Source: Oxyruncus cristatus (lineage: Eukaryota; Chordata; Aves; Passeriformes; Cotingidae). From it: 64,000 bases of DNA. The stretch spans positions 1-64,000 of the forward strand of contig VXAY01001950.1 in the NCBI GenBank assembly GCA_013399855.1. The letters run 5' to 3'. Made by a program: the position numbers and the translations under genes. Numbering within the stretch: the stretch's first letter is position 1; each line of letters starts with the position of its first letter. Shown here in pieces: positions 1 through 13,580 of this stretch. The notes under the pieces are model-generated. The model did no database searches and was not told the origin of the DNA. It saw nothing but the letters and a program-made list of their open reading frames with translations.

Positions 1-217
1 TATATATAATAAGCCTTACTACAGAGAGTCTTTCTGTGGAAGAAAAGATTTTCAACACAACTGAATGCAGTATAAATGATTTACATCTTTTACTTTCACT
101 GTAGCAAAAGGCTGAAAAGCAGAATTCTGCCATAAGACTTAGTTTTCTCAGTGTACTTTTACCACTTTTAGCACTATCAATTCCTTCATATAAAGAAGTT
201 CAGAGACACTGATTATC

Positions 218-233
218 AAAAAAAAAAAAAAAA
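218..233 (+). repeat. Poly(A) run
   Basis: Sixteen consecutive A bases. Possibly the decayed tail of an old retroposon, but no body is recognisable next to it. Confidence 0.8.
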
Positions 234-1365
234 TTAACAGAGAAGTAGATGTCTAACATAGAAGTCCGCATAGTTTGCAGTATTACTAGCCCTAGTACAA
301 ACACTCAGCTTAGTCTGTGAGGTAATCTCCTGTCACTGGCAAAGCAAGCCACACAAGGATAAAAATGTTAAAAGGTAAACTAGATGACTGAAGTGGTCTA
401 AATACCTTTAGCTCTTTCAGCATACTCTAAGAAACCTGAATAGATGAAAATAGTTTCTATTGCCAAAAGAAAAATGCAATTGCAAGCCTTCTTAAAATTA
501 TATGTCAATGCTTCAGTCAAACATAAGGGCACTCATTCTTCAAGAAAAAACTGGTGAACTTTCTTGTGCTCATTATCTGGATTTCTCCAAAACTTGAAAA
601 CTAAATGGCATATATAAATGACCGAAAATTTAGCAATGTATACTGGTGTTCTCAAGAGACTGTAGTAAATCAGACCTGAATCTTTTCTTTGGACACTTGG
701 TAGTCTTTGCTCAAAAAGCACAGAAATTAAATAGTGAAGTGTATTGCACCTCACCTGCAATAGATAACCTTTCTGAGGACAACCATATCAGAGTAAATTT
801 TTAGAGCAGCAAATCTTCATCAAATCTCAGAGTTAATCTTGTGGATCCTCTGAACTCAGTAAAATCAAATTAAAATGAGAATTTGTCTTACACGTTTCTG
901 TTTTGGTGTAGTTGTCTTTACACAGAGAATGAAAAGCTTGCGATGCGTGTATTCCAAATCAAATACTGCAATAGGCAAGAGGGAAATGTGAAATTACATG
1001 CACTTTCTTGAGGTTCTGAATAAAATGGCAGTGACAAACGCAGGAAATTATAATAACGAATGAGTAATGGAACACCTTTCAACTCTATATTCAGTGGCTC
1101 CACACACATTTACAAACTGTCTAGTTGAAGTCCGCCATCTTCATGTCAGATGACACATTGTCATTTGTTTCTTGGGTCTTACCTATTCACATTTGATCCT
1201 AAATGGATCTAACATTTTCCAAAATAACAATTTGCCAAGTCACATCTTTATTAAATATTTCTTGCTTTACAAGCAATTGAATTTCTTTTCTGTCACCATT
1301 TCTTAATCACCGACCCTCAATCCACCACTGCTGATATTTCACCCTCTATTGCCATTTCATTTCCA

Positions 1366-1738
1366 AAGAATCAAAGAATGGGTAAGGTTCAAAGGGACTA
1401 CAGTGGGTCATCTGGTCCAACCTCCTGCTCAAGCAGGGTCATACTAGAGCACGATTGCACAGGATTGTGTTCAAACAGTTCTTAAATATCTCCAGTGAGG
1501 AAGACTCTACAGCCTCTCTGGGAAACCTGTTCTAGTGCATGGTGACCTGCACACTAAGGAAGTTCTTCCTCATATTCAGGTGGAACTTCCTGTGCATCAG
1601 TTTCTGCCCATTGCCTCTTGTCCTATTGGTTGGCACCACCAAGAAGAGTCTGGCTCCATCCTCTTGGCACCCTCCCTTCAGATACTTATATAAAGATTCC
1701 ACTGTCGGTCTTCTCCATGCAAAATAGGCCCAGCCTAT
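1366..1738 (-). mobile_element. CR1 LINE 3' fragment
   Basis: The plus strand starts with a degenerate AAGAATCAAAGAATGG, the antisense of the CR1 3' terminal repeat. It continues through the antisense CR1 landmarks catctggtccaacctcctgc, tctctgggaaacctgttc, gtggaacttcctgtgcatc and cccattgcctcttgtcc, ending near ggcccagcc. The element is thus on the minus strand, 5'-truncated (about 370 bp) and diverged, with no intact coding potential. Confidence 0.9.
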
Positions 1739-4700
1739 TAATCCTTATTTCTATTTTAAGGAAATTCCTTTTTTCCTTAAAGAAACCCTTAATTCCATTT
1801 TAAGGATTTTTATCTCACTTTACTTTAAAATCTCTCCACCCCACACTAAAAACTGCTATCCCTCTTCTGGAACAGTATCCACTCTTTGCACTTAGTATCT
1901 CTCATGTTCACTTCCTTGTTTTTTCTGTTTTTCAACCAAAAACTCCATCTGTCTACATTTCTTCCATTATAACTGCATTCAGTTAGGTCACACATCTTGC
2001 TACCAACTGTACTTTTCCAGTCTTTCTTACTGCTTCCTCTCAATGTATCAGTTGCTTGTGACTCTTTCTAAATTACTCTCATTCATATAAAATCTAGATT
2101 AATTTTATAAAGCAAAGGTGTCCACAAATCTCAGAGCACTTTCATTCTCCTTTTATTACCAGTAGAGGTTTTATATTAGTACACTGCTCCAAAAACTTAT
2201 GTATTTTATTATCTCCATACTTTGGCTTATTATTCATTACATAATATTCTAGGATTCAGGACTCAGTACGTTAATACTTAGATAATGCCCACCTAGGACT
2301 GTGAACCCTTACATCAAATGATAGCACTAATCATAACTGCAAAAGACAGCAAAAACTGGCAGATCCATTGCAAAAAGCAAGGAAAGGTTCCCAATGCAAA
2401 CAATGAAATTCAAAAATAAATTACTGCAGTAACGGGGTTAGAGTGACACGAGAGGGTGGAGCGTGTCAGCACTCTTTAGGTATTTAAAAAAAGAGGGTGA
2501 ACAGGGAAGCATAAGCCATTGCGAATTTCAGCTTCTACTCAGTATTCTGCCATAAAAATCTGCTGATACTTTTGATGTTTTTGTTCCATCTCATAAGACA
2601 GGCAAGAACTAAACAAGGGTGAAATGGGAATATATGCACACCTGGTGCTTTTATTTTGGACCCATATATTCTGATGAGCTTGTACCACCACCACCATACT
2701 TGATCTGCTGAGCTTAGTGAATCGCGCAAGTAACTTCAGTCCTGCCTAGTGACTACCAGCTTGCTTTCACATAAAAAATTCGATGGATTTCACAGTTGCT
2801 GAATATAGGTCTAAATCCAGCATCTAAAATACTTTAACAACCAATTTACTCTTAAAATAAACAATATTGGAGCAGAGTAAATGTATACTTCATTAAAAGC
2901 TTTCTCATTTCAACTGCAAGACCTCTTTCAGTGCATTCAAAAGAACTGTTTAGAAACCCTTCTTTTTAAACACAGACCTTACAGTGAATACTTGCTGTAC
3001 AACTTCTGAGAACAACGAATAGGTGGATTACATTAAAGAGCCAGACAGAAGTTATGCATTGACAGAAAAGCTTTGCTGAATGCTGTGCTTACATATATTT
3101 AGGACACAGTTGCAAGCCACAGCTGAGCAGCTCCTGCACTTTGCTACTTACAAACTAGTTACCTCTGTCTATTACTGCTTACAAATGGAAAATTCTGCTC
3201 CATTCACTGAGCCCTTCTGTTAAGGCTTTTCAATTATAGCTCTCTGTGGGCTATTAAGAGATGAGCACTCAAGCCTGTGCATGGAGGCACGAAGAAGCAG
3301 AGTGGGGCCAGGGACTGTGGGACAAAGAAGAGACAGAAGGCAAAGAAAGCAAAAGACATTTTCCATTTCAGTAGTGTCAAACCACTGTTCCAGTTTAACC
3401 TGTAGTTTTAACTTCACCCACACATTCAATGCATGGGGATTTTGCTGGATTCAGCACAAAGAAATAGTGTTGGCTTCCTTGCAAAGTGACTTTTCTTCTA
3501 TGAGCATTTCAAATTTCTATCTCCTGATCCAGATTTAGTGCCTCTGCACTGCCCACTATACTGCCAAGAGCAGCCTCCTGCTGTTAACACACAAGTGATC
3601 TCTTATTTTGCTGGTTGAATTCCTTTCTTAAAATTTGCTTCTTTCACCTAATCATCCAGTGTTGATCTCCTTGAGTACTTTTTTGAGTTTTGCATTTTGT
3701 ACCTACCCATGCTTGTATCAATTGAAAACAGACTGGAAGATATTCCAGATGTAACCAAAAATGAAAACAAAGAAAAACTACACTACGTCCATAATGACAA
3801 ATTTGCAAGTCCTAGAAATAGCTAAATGTAATTATTTTATATGCAATATATTATATATCCTATATTTGCATGGAAAAAAATAATTGGCTGAAGTGTCTAC
3901 AGTATTTCCTTAAACTTTTACTTTATTTGGATTCTTTGTACTCCAGACTAATTAAGAATGAAAAAGGATTTTGTGGGGGAAAAAAAAGTCCCAGTTTTAA
4001 GTTACACAATCTTAGAGCGGCTTTGGGCCATAATTTCAAAAATTACTATCAAATGAGGTGTAAAAATTCCAAGTAAAATGGAAATTTTGACTGAAGTAGA
4101 TTTTTCAAGGATCTTAACCAAGTACTGACTTTGTGACAAAAGCCTTTTTGAGGTTTCTATTACAGAATTATTCAACATACTTGTTCTTGATCAATTTTCT
4201 TTGCAAGTTAGGTTTGTTACTTAAAATATCACTTTCTTTCACAGAGTAAACTCCTAGAGTAATCTTCGTAAGCCTGCAGATGCTCACAATTTTATTTTTT
4301 TTCCACAGTACACATCTGTATTAGAGTGGGCCTTTGGGCATTCAAATTTCTGAGTTAAATTATGAATGAGAAGACCAAGGTTATACTGCTAGACCTGCAC
4401 ACAGCTGATCCCTCACTGACATCAGATCATTAATATAAACTCATAGCCCTATTAATGCATTATCTTCTGCCTGTAAAGGATATGCAGGATAAAAAATTGT
4501 AAAGGATTTATAGGGTATACAAGTTCTTCTCCTACTTGAAAATCATGACCCAATAAGCACCTCACTACATATAGGACATTACAAGCATTATATAATTAGT
4601 ACAGGTGCATATAAATTCGTATATGCTACATGTATAGTCCTCCATATGTAATTCTAATTTGACTTTTACATCAAAACTTTTGCTGAAGTTTTTAGCTTTA

Positions 4701-5824
4701 GCTTCACTACAGTAAACTATTGCATTATACTATGTAAGACTGGTGACAGAAATGGAAATTTCAAATGTATTACAGCAACTTGTAGGAAATTTACCACAAA
4801 TTTAATTGTCCTTAAAGGGAAACATTTGACTTGCTGTATGGTAACTGATTATTTACTAAAAACATCTGAGACTGTGAACTGCAACTACACAGTTACTGTT
4901 TGTTGCCATTCTGTGTGCAGCCAGGATAATTCCTACCCACTTACAGAACTTTTTAATCCACTATACTAGTGACATCTTTCTATTCTTTACTGTTTCTCAA
5001 ATTCTATTAGATTTTGCTGTACTATACAAATAAACCCCTACAATGTATTTTCAAGCCTTGTACAAAGCCTTTTATGCAAGTCAAAAATTCAGTACATTGC
5101 CTCCCTAATAAAGGAGCAGACAATTTCAACAGTTACTGACAATTTGTTACGACAAACTTGCTGTAATGTCATTAAAAAAACCCACAGAATAGCAAAACAA
5201 TAAAACATATACCTACGGTTTCCCTTATTAACAACTAGAAAAGGAAATAGGAAAACAGGAAGTTATCCTTATGAGGGTATGACTTTTTCTCCACCAAACA
5301 CACAAGAAAATATATTCCTAACTATGGTATGTAACACTAGGTGGCATGAAGCTATACTGTAACAACTGCTGCTTTTGCATTTTCCAAATTTCAAGTTGAC
5401 CCTTCTCTGAACAGTCTTTTATTTAGCATGTGAAGTAAATTTATGATAATAAATATTTTCTGTTGACTTTCACTAACCAAACACCAGAAATCAAATAATT
5501 TTATATTTTCTTGGCCAGTTTTTTTAAAATTTTACAAAGCATTCTTCAGGATCAGCAACTTAACAATTAATGCCTTATTACACAGTAGTTAAAGATACTA
5601 AATTTATAATAAAATTATTTGGTAATCCTAAAAAAATTAATATACACTACTATTTTTAATTAGAATTATCTCATTTTTCCTCTGCTGAAAATATAAAGCA
5701 GCTGACCTTCAAAACCAGATAATTTTTAAATTATACTATTGAAACCATAACACATCCTGACTTTCAAGTGAAGCAATAACCATTAGATAGCAAGTGACAG
5801 AAAACCTGTAGATTCTTCAGGGGG

Positions 5825-5846
5825 AAAAAAAAAAAAAAAAAAAAAA
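5825..5846 (+). repeat. Poly(A) run
   Basis: Twenty-two consecutive A bases, followed by gaaatggaaaataaatg. A mononucleotide tract prone to length change; it reads as poly(U) in the TDRD3 pre-mRNA. Confidence 0.85.
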
Positions 5847-7344
5847 GAAATGGAAAATAAATGCATGGGCAAGGAAAATTATTCTGTTTCATCTCTTACA
5901 GCTGAAAACAACACAACAGTTAACTTGGAATAAGACGTTTCTTTTTACTTCATTGCTTCAACTGCAGAAACAAAGCACTCATTTGTTTTCTAAACAGACA
6001 ACTTTTCAATTACATTTCCATAAAACTAGGATAATGTAAGCCTGAGCCATGATTATCCCACAGACATTTTACTAGTTTATTGGTTCCCCTTCAGGGTATT
6101 GCACAGGTTATTCACACTTGCAGTCACCCCCCTCAGCACATACTGTAATAAACATGCAACTCTTCTTGTGAGGTTGTGCTTGAAACAGACACACTTTCCT
6201 GCAAGTTGTCACTGTGTTCTCAATACAGAAAAAAAAGTAATGAATTTTAAAACTTCCTTACAAATACATTTTTAAACCATTCAGACCATATCTCTTTTAT
6301 CAGTAAAACCTTCACTGACCAGTATCAATATCAAACCATAAATATTTAAAGGTTTATTCTCAATCAATTTCTACAAGAAAAGTGGATGCACTAAAGTGAT
6401 TTATTCTATATAAACACACAACCAATGGACACATTGGATTTTCTTAATTTAGCAAGAAAGCCACAAAGTGGAAGCAGAAATGTTTTCAACAGGCTGGTAA
6501 TACAGACTATCCTAAATATATAGCAAAAAAAAATATTTGCATAGACTTGAAAGAAATTCAGTTTCTTTGCACTAAGTGCACTTGTGAACAAAACCATACT
6601 CTTCCATGGAAAGGGGTGAGGGGGAAGTATTTGCTGTATCACTGGACTTACTTTAGCATGTAAACAGAAAATCCTGCCAACAAAAATTTCAGAAAGAAAG
6701 GTGTGCTATGAGAAATTATCTAATGCTTTTCTAATAGGGCACAAGATCACTACCAAAACCTAAACAGGGAATAAGGGAGCTTTGGTGACATTTTAGGTGG
6801 AAAAAAAAGGACATGTACACACCCTCACCCATGACAGGATTTGACATATGAATCCCCAAAGTCACATACAGAGATGTATATCCAATAAACAAAAGCCTAT
6901 GGGCATTTATTTGTGAATAACTGCACCCCTCCCCCCAAAAAAAATCTGAAAGTTAAACATAGCAAAAGGTAAATATACAGAAAATTTTAATCAGATATAT
7001 ATCCCAACTCCTAATTAAAAAAACAAAACAAAACTGCATACAGGTAGTGAAGACAAATTTAAGAGAGTCTTACAAGGGAAACTGTCTATGAGACAACTTA
7101 GAACAGCCCCATAAAGGAGTGTATCTTAACTTGAAAATTAGGACTTCTACATTATTAATATTCCATATGCTTTACATTTTCAAATAAAATATGACAAATT
7201 GAACCTTTTAGTTAATAACCATGACTTCAAGAAAAAAAGAAAAAAACAGACCATGTCACCCTGTAAGTTCTGTAATAGGTTCAAAAAATGATGATGGGCA
7301 AAATGTGCTTAAAAACATTAGGAACCTTTTATACTGCTACGGGA

Positions 7345-8342
7345 TAGATCAGCTGGTGGCTGGTCACAAGTGGTGTTCCCCAGGGCTCAGTACTGGGGCC
7401 AGTTATGTTTACCTTTTTATGAGTGATCTGGAAAAGGGGATCGAGTGCTCCATCAGTCACTTTGCAGATGACGCCAAGTTGGGCGACAGTGTCTGCTAGA
7501 GGGTAGGAAAGCTCTGCAGAGGGATCTGGATAGTCTGGATCAGTGGGCTGGGGCCAGTTATATGAGGTTCAACAAAGCCAAGTGCCACGTCCTGCACTTT
7601 GGCCACAACAACCCCATGCATCACTACAGGCTGGGGGAAGAGTGGTTGGAAAGCTGCCTGGCAGAAAAGGACCTGGTGATGCTGGTTGACAGCTTGCTGA
7701 AGTTGAGTCAGTAGTGTGGCCAGGCAGCCAAGAAAGCCAATGGCATTGTGGCTTGGATCAGAAATAATGTGGCCAGCAGGACCCGGGCACTGATCATCTC
7801 CCTCTACTCAGCACTGGTGAGGCTACACCTTGAATCCTGTGTTCAGTTTTGAGCCCCTCATTACAAGAAAGACATTGTGGTGCTGGAGTGTATCCAGAGA
7901 AAGGCAACTAAGCTGGTGGAGGGTCTGGAGCACAAGTCCTATGAGGAGCAGCTGAGGGAGCTGGGGTTGTTTAGCCTGGAGAAAAGGCGACTCAGGGGAG
8001 ACCCTATCACTCTACTACTACCTTAAAGGAGATTGTAGCAATGTGGGGGTTGGTCTCCTCTCCCAAGTAACAAGCAATAGTACAAGAGGAAATGACCTCA
8101 AGTTGTTCCAGGGGAGGTTTAGATTGGATATTTGGAAAATGTCTTCACAGAAAGGGAGGCCAAGCCTTGGAGCAGCCTGTCCATGTAAGTGGTTGAGTCA
8201 CCATCCCAGAAAGTATTTAAAAGATGTGTAGATGTGGCACTTAGTGATATGGTTTAGTGGTGGACTTGGCAGTGCTGGGTAAATGGTTTGACTGAGTGAT
8301 CCTAAAGGTCTTTCCCAATTCAAACAATTCTATCATTCTAAA
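7345..8342 (+). mobile_element. CR1 LINE, 3' kilobase with reverse-transcriptase remnant
   Basis: GC content rises abruptly near 7345. The segment holds the CR1 motifs agtggtgttccccagggctc and actggggccagtt (the [10 protein letters not shown] region). Translation of about 7378-7490 gives [17 protein letters not shown], the FADD form of the reverse-transcriptase YxDD box. It continues through the thumb and C-terminal regions to the 3' end (cctaaaggtctttcccaatt then attctatcattcta). The frame is broken repeatedly by stops and shifts, so it is dead. It lies antisense to TDRD3. Confidence 0.92.
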
Positions 8343-8544
8343 TCTGTGATATCTAATCTTCAACAATTCTTGTATCTACACAGAATGAGGCAATCAGTTA
8401 GGAAGAAAGTAAAAAAAAAAAACCACACCAAAAAATTTTCCATGTGTAAGAAAAGTAAAAACACTCTCCAGCACCAATTTACTCACATATGCGGTACTTC
8501 CCTTCCCACCTTGATATGGGGGGAAGTCCATTTCCAGGTTGAGT

Positions 8545-9055
8545 GATGAACTTTTGTTGAGTAGCTCCCTCCTTTAACTGGCCTGGGCCTTGTGGGAGAT
8601 TCAGCTCTCTCACCGGGGACTCAACTTCTCTCCCCAGACAGTGATGAAACTCTGTGACTTATGATGCAATTTCCAATGGCTGGACCTCGAAACGCCCAGC
8701 AGCAAGGATTGCTGACACAACCTGATGTGTGCCTGACATCAAAAGGAGGCTGATTATGTGCGCAGGCAAAAGAAGTGGGACTGGAATGCGCCAAGAAGGA
8801 ATGCAAGCAAGAAGGGAAACCTCACGAGTCAGCATCCAATATCTTGTAAATTTTACTTTCTGTCCTAGCACTCAAGAATGCTCATCAGCGAGCTACATTG
8901 AAACATGCAGGAGCTCTGTCAGGAAAGGAACAAAGCTTACTGCAACAGCTAAACACTACTGCTTTCATTCGCTCCTATATGCCGTTGGACCCACAATGAA
9001 AGTCCTATATGAGCAAATACAGTCTAGGGAGAGAAAAAAAATGCCCGGATGAGAA
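8545..9055. other. Unclassified moderately GC-rich block
   Basis: This begins shortly after the CR1 3' end and differs in composition from the AT-rich surroundings, with many CpG-bearing words (caccggggac, cctcgaaacg, gtgcgcagg, aatgcgcc, catcagcgag, atgccgttgg). A plus-strand frame of 107 codons (8729-9052) shows no recognisable domain. It could be part of an old LTR or an unlisted repeat; I cannot assign it. Confidence 0.35.
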
Positions 9056-9229
9056 AACAAATGAACACCAGGAACAAATTCAAAAAGGAATCAGGATACT
9101 ATTACATAACTATATAAACCTTTTCAGCAAAATACTTTATCATCATGAACCTATATGAAGAAAGTTCTCAAGATTTTCAGTAATAAGTCAGAAATAACAT
9201 TTCCAATTAGGTACTACAGAAAACAACAC

Positions 9230-9350
9230 AAAACACACAAACCCCCCCTGCTTGAACAAACAAACCCCACTATAAAACCCACACAAAATACACAAAACCC
9301 CTTGCATAAACAAACAAATTCCACTATAAAAACCCCACACCAGGATAAAA
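9230..9350 (+). repeat. Diverged tandem duplication in an A/C-rich tract (about 51 bp period)
   Basis: Two adjacent copies share the order: cttg(c)a.., aacaaacaaa, (c/t)ccactataaaa, ccc(c)acac. The first starts about 9250 and the second about 9300. Low-complexity A/C sequence surrounds them. The duplication is seen directly; there is no evidence of function. Confidence 0.7.
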
Positions 9351-9639
9351 AGAAACAACCACCAATAAATGGGTTTCATAAGTGTAGGAGAATCTGAAAC
9401 AATCTTTCTGAGCAATGAGATAGCCCCTGATATCCTCCTGCATAACAGCATGTCTTGAGTTACAAAGTTAGAGGATCCTGTCATGTTTGATGTTCAACAT
9501 GTGACATAGACAAAAAATGCATAAAACATGGAAACCCCTGCTCTATGTAGCCATCATATATTAAGTGCTTTCTTATTAACCAACTCTCACTCTTATTAAA
9601 GAAAAAGGCATTCCCCTTTGGCAAAGAGCTCTTCAACAC

Positions 9640-9716
9640 CAAAACCAAACCAAACAAAAAACCCACAAAACCCAAACAAACCCCCCCCAAAGCTCCCAGT
9701 GCCCCCCCCCCAAAAA
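9640..9716 (-). repeat. C-rich tract; G-quadruplex motif on the minus strand
   Basis: Plus-strand C runs lie at 9662-9664, 9671-9673, 9681-9688, 9695-9697 and 9702-9711. On the minus strand these are five G runs (10, 3, 8, 3 and 3) with loops of 4, 6, 7 and 6 bases, which satisfies the usual G3+N1-7 pattern. The minus strand is the non-template strand of TDRD3, so the motif would also be present in the nascent RNA. Confidence 0.8.
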
Positions 9717-12700
9717 AAGTAATTTTCCCTATCCTCCAACACTTATGAGGAAAAACAAATCACCTTTTGGAAAAAAAAGCATGCCTTCAGAGTCAGCTTC
9801 TTCTTTTAGTTCTTACATTATAGAAGATTTCTTTTTTGCAGATGTCATTACTGATAACACTGGCAGGTCATCAAACTAGGAAAAAACCCTCAAGCATTCC
9901 AGACGTTAATCATCACTGTACAAGGAAACTTCAGTGCATTAAAGAATGTGTCTATTCAACATGCACTGTATACATAAGGAGGAGTAAGATCTGGTATCAC
10001 ACACACATAGCCCACTACAGATTATATTTGTCACAGGTTCTCTTCTGCAATACCAAGCCAAGAGTATCACATCTCTCTTGCCTAGAAAGCAATCAGTCAG
10101 GAATACTACACCAATTCCTCCAATTTCCTCTTTAATTAAAATCCTTTGAATTACTCTATGAAATGTGGACCAACTCAGAACACTGAAAGGTGAAGGAAAC
10201 AGGAAAACAGTGATGGGAAGAACAGTCCAGACACTTTTACACAACAAACTTCTTTTACTTACTCAACATATTCAATCTCAACACACGCAATACAAAGAAA
10301 TCCAAGCATAAAATATTTCAGAATTCTCAAAATGAGAATCTGAAGAACTTTTAATCACATGAAAACAGGATCAAAAACAATACTTAAACTAGGTTAAGCT
10401 ATGCTATCTCAAAATAAAACTGCAGGTCACTTTAAAGGAAAGTATTTAGTGAGAAACAGTATCTCTCAAAATAAACAAACTAAGGAGCCCATATGCAGTC
10501 TCCGAATAATGATTTATCATTGTCTGCAATAACAATTAATAACAAGAGGCTGAGGGGACAAGTATAATACTCCAAGTATGCTGCTTTAACTATCCCTACT
10601 ATTTTCAATAACTATAGACTCCAAGAAGAATGTGTTCTTAATCCAACTTGTACAGCTGGTGACAATTTGCAACAGTATTTCATAGTCTGATGAATATGAA
10701 ATGCTCAAGTTGAAGACTCAAACATATTTTGCAATGCCTAATGATACAGCCAGAAAACAGAAGACCAGTTTTATGCCCACTTAGTATAAATTACCTCAAC
10801 TGAAACTTGCCTGCTTTTGGTTTATGAAAAAGTAAAATGCAGCTCCTTAACCACCTTTCAATGTCAGTTATTACATTTCCACTAAGGATTAGTAACTTTC
10901 AGAGGAACAGTCAAATTGTGAACATCTGTCTATATTCCAACATGGATACAAGCTAGAGTCTGAAAAACTATGTAGATTCTCAGAGGATAAAGGTGCTAAA
11001 GAAAAACATGTACTAGCAGTTTAACAGGATAAGTGGTTTCCACAATGCTTGTCTCTAAATAATGCCTCTTAAAAGAAGGGGCAATAAATAAATTACATAA
11101 AGAATTATCCTGATGGACCCCAAAGATTAATTGTGTGTAAGGCATGTATGATGATGCTCTGCAAAAGACATGATGGAATTTGAGGCAATATTTCCACTAA
11201 GTACAAAAAGTCTCTGGTAAGGGAAAAAAAGTTTAAGATAGACTATGAAAAGCAATTTTTCAGCCTGGCTTGACAGAGGCAACTGAAATCACCACATACT
11301 GATGAGATGAAAAATAAGGCACATCCCGACAAAACTACTGCATATATCTCAAATGCTTTCATAAACCCAAATTATATCCTTTTGTGGAAACTAAATTCAC
11401 ACTAATAATGTTTTAGATGAATTTCAATAAATATCCACCACCACTCAGGAAGATGAGCAGTCCAAAATACTCAGCCTTCATTAACTAATTGTTTCACTGA
11501 ATTACTATGAACTGTAAAATTAATCAAGAGATTTTCCTAACAGTAAAGAAGCCAAGAAAAAAAAGACATCAAGTTCTTCTCTGATGTAATATTCAGAGAC
11601 ATTTTTTCTACAGGAATCTTAGAACTGATCAAGTAGACTGTATCATTCTCTTTTAACAGCCTTGTTTTTAGTGTAGTCAGTGAGGACAGAAACTAGATAA
11701 GAGACCCAACCAACACACATTTATCTACTGCACTTACTTAATTATTCAATGGGAAAGATCTCCTGCTTGACCCACAACACAAAAAGACCATAGTGTGGTG
11801 CCAAGGCCATCAAGGCTTAAGAGCCTTAAAGAAATGGCACCCAATCCTTCAAGGAGGTATTTGCCTGTCATAAATAAAGACACTGGAATAGGTTTAAAAC
11901 CTCCATAAAACATATAGCAAAAGTCTTCTGCAGCTTAAAGAGGCAGCTGTAAGCCTTTGCCATTTAGTGGTTTTCAGGTGCTGTTTGCATCGCTGAATAG
12001 AGGTTCAAACACATTCAGAAAACTCACAGGAGTCTTCACTTACCTGAAACAGGGGACAGGTATAAGCAAGACCTGAATGACAGTTTAAGGTAACTCAACA
12101 CACGTAGAAGCTCTTAGAGCTCTGTGACAAGACAGAAGGTTATCAAATTTGACCTCTCAAATGTCTGCCAGAATGAATTAACTATACTTCAAGATCCTTT
12201 GCTATTTTCTTTCCCCAGCTCATTTGTTCCTGGAGGAATGAGTTGAGGAAAGCTGCAAAGAAGATTTTCAGTCTTCACGGAACAGATTATAGAAAAACTA
12301 GGAATATGTATAATACTTACACTTTAAAAATAACTTTTGCTTTCTTACACCTTTATGCAGAAATACAGTGCAAGATACAGGAAGAGGAAATTAATCTAAA
12401 CTTCACTTCATAATTACATTTTTTAAGTAATTAGAAATACCGTAAGCCAAGAGTCCGTATGAATTCTAGCTTGTTTTGAGAGTAATCAGATAAGACCATA
12501 ACATACATAGGTGAAACTACATTCCATATATAGGGAACACTATGATCTTTATTTCCTTCATACAGTAATAGCAAACAAAACAAAACAGTAATTGTAGTGT
12601 AAATGGGGTGGGAAAAGGCCTATCGTATGATTAAGGAAATAGAGGATGGAAAACAGAGCAAGGACTTACTAGGCTTTGGGGAAAAATGTCACAAAATGAA

Positions 12701-13439
12701 CACTTAGGCTACAAATTTTCATAATTTATTGAGGAAAAAAATCCTACAAATTAAAGAATAAAATTAAGACTTAGAGTTTAAGGTATTATCTTGATTTTAT
12801 TTTTTGCCACAGAACAAATTAAGTGATTCCGGAAAGTCCTTCATGTTCCATGCTTTTCCGTTGTTGGCATAATTTTACATATTTTACAAGAAAAAACAAG
12901 CAGTTCTTAGTTCTACAATGGCTTTTCAGTGACTTTTTTTTATTTGGATTATAATACTTTAATTAAGTGACCCCTGCTACATTGAAGGAACTAGAGGGAT
13001 ACAGTATTGTAATGTTACATACAAGACACTTACAAGAACTCTAGAACAGTGGAATCCAAATGTAATTTTATTATTAAAAATATTTATGAATTGCATACTT
13101 AAGACATATTTTTTCAGGCACTAAGAAAAAAAATAAACAGTTTTAGTGTTCTTAAATATATTTATATTGTTATTGTATGTGATTATTGAAAAAAATTACC
13201 CACTAGCTTTTTGGTTAACCTAATGTAAAACTCAGCTTCATCTTCTATACTTCTAGCCATCAGAAAGATAGAGAGCTGCATGTAAGGTGTCAGAGAGACT
13301 GAGAATTTACAAGAACTCTGGGCAATGGACAATATACAATCAATTATCAAGGAGTCTTGATCATCTAGTTACACTTTTTCATTAAGGTGGTAAGCACAAA
13401 CCCTGAGAATATGAGGCAGATTCAATCTACAGTCAAGAA

Positions 13440-13580
13440 AAGACAAAACAAAAAAAAAATTAAAAAACAACGGGGAAAAAAACCAACTAACCAACCAAAC
13501 AAACAAAAAAAACCCCACCCCTCAACAAACCAAAGAAACAAATGAAACCAAACCACCACCCAAAACCCATCAAAACAACA
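13440..13580 (+). repeat. A/C-rich low-complexity tract
   Basis: About 140 bases made almost entirely of A and C (words such as aaccaaccaaacaaac and aaccccacccctcaac). It resembles other tracts in the window, all A/C-rich on the plus strand. Confidence 0.8.

Noticed and set aside
9188..9484. 98-codon minus-strand frame with duplicated hydrophobic units
   Set aside because: Translation of the A/C-rich tandem duplication; the repeats in the peptide mirror the DNA repeat.
12041..12066. Possible TDRD3 exon boundary (ctgtttcag and gtaagt adjacent on the minus strand)
   Set aside because: Acceptor and donor words overlap with no coding sequence resembling the TDRD3 C-terminus on either side.
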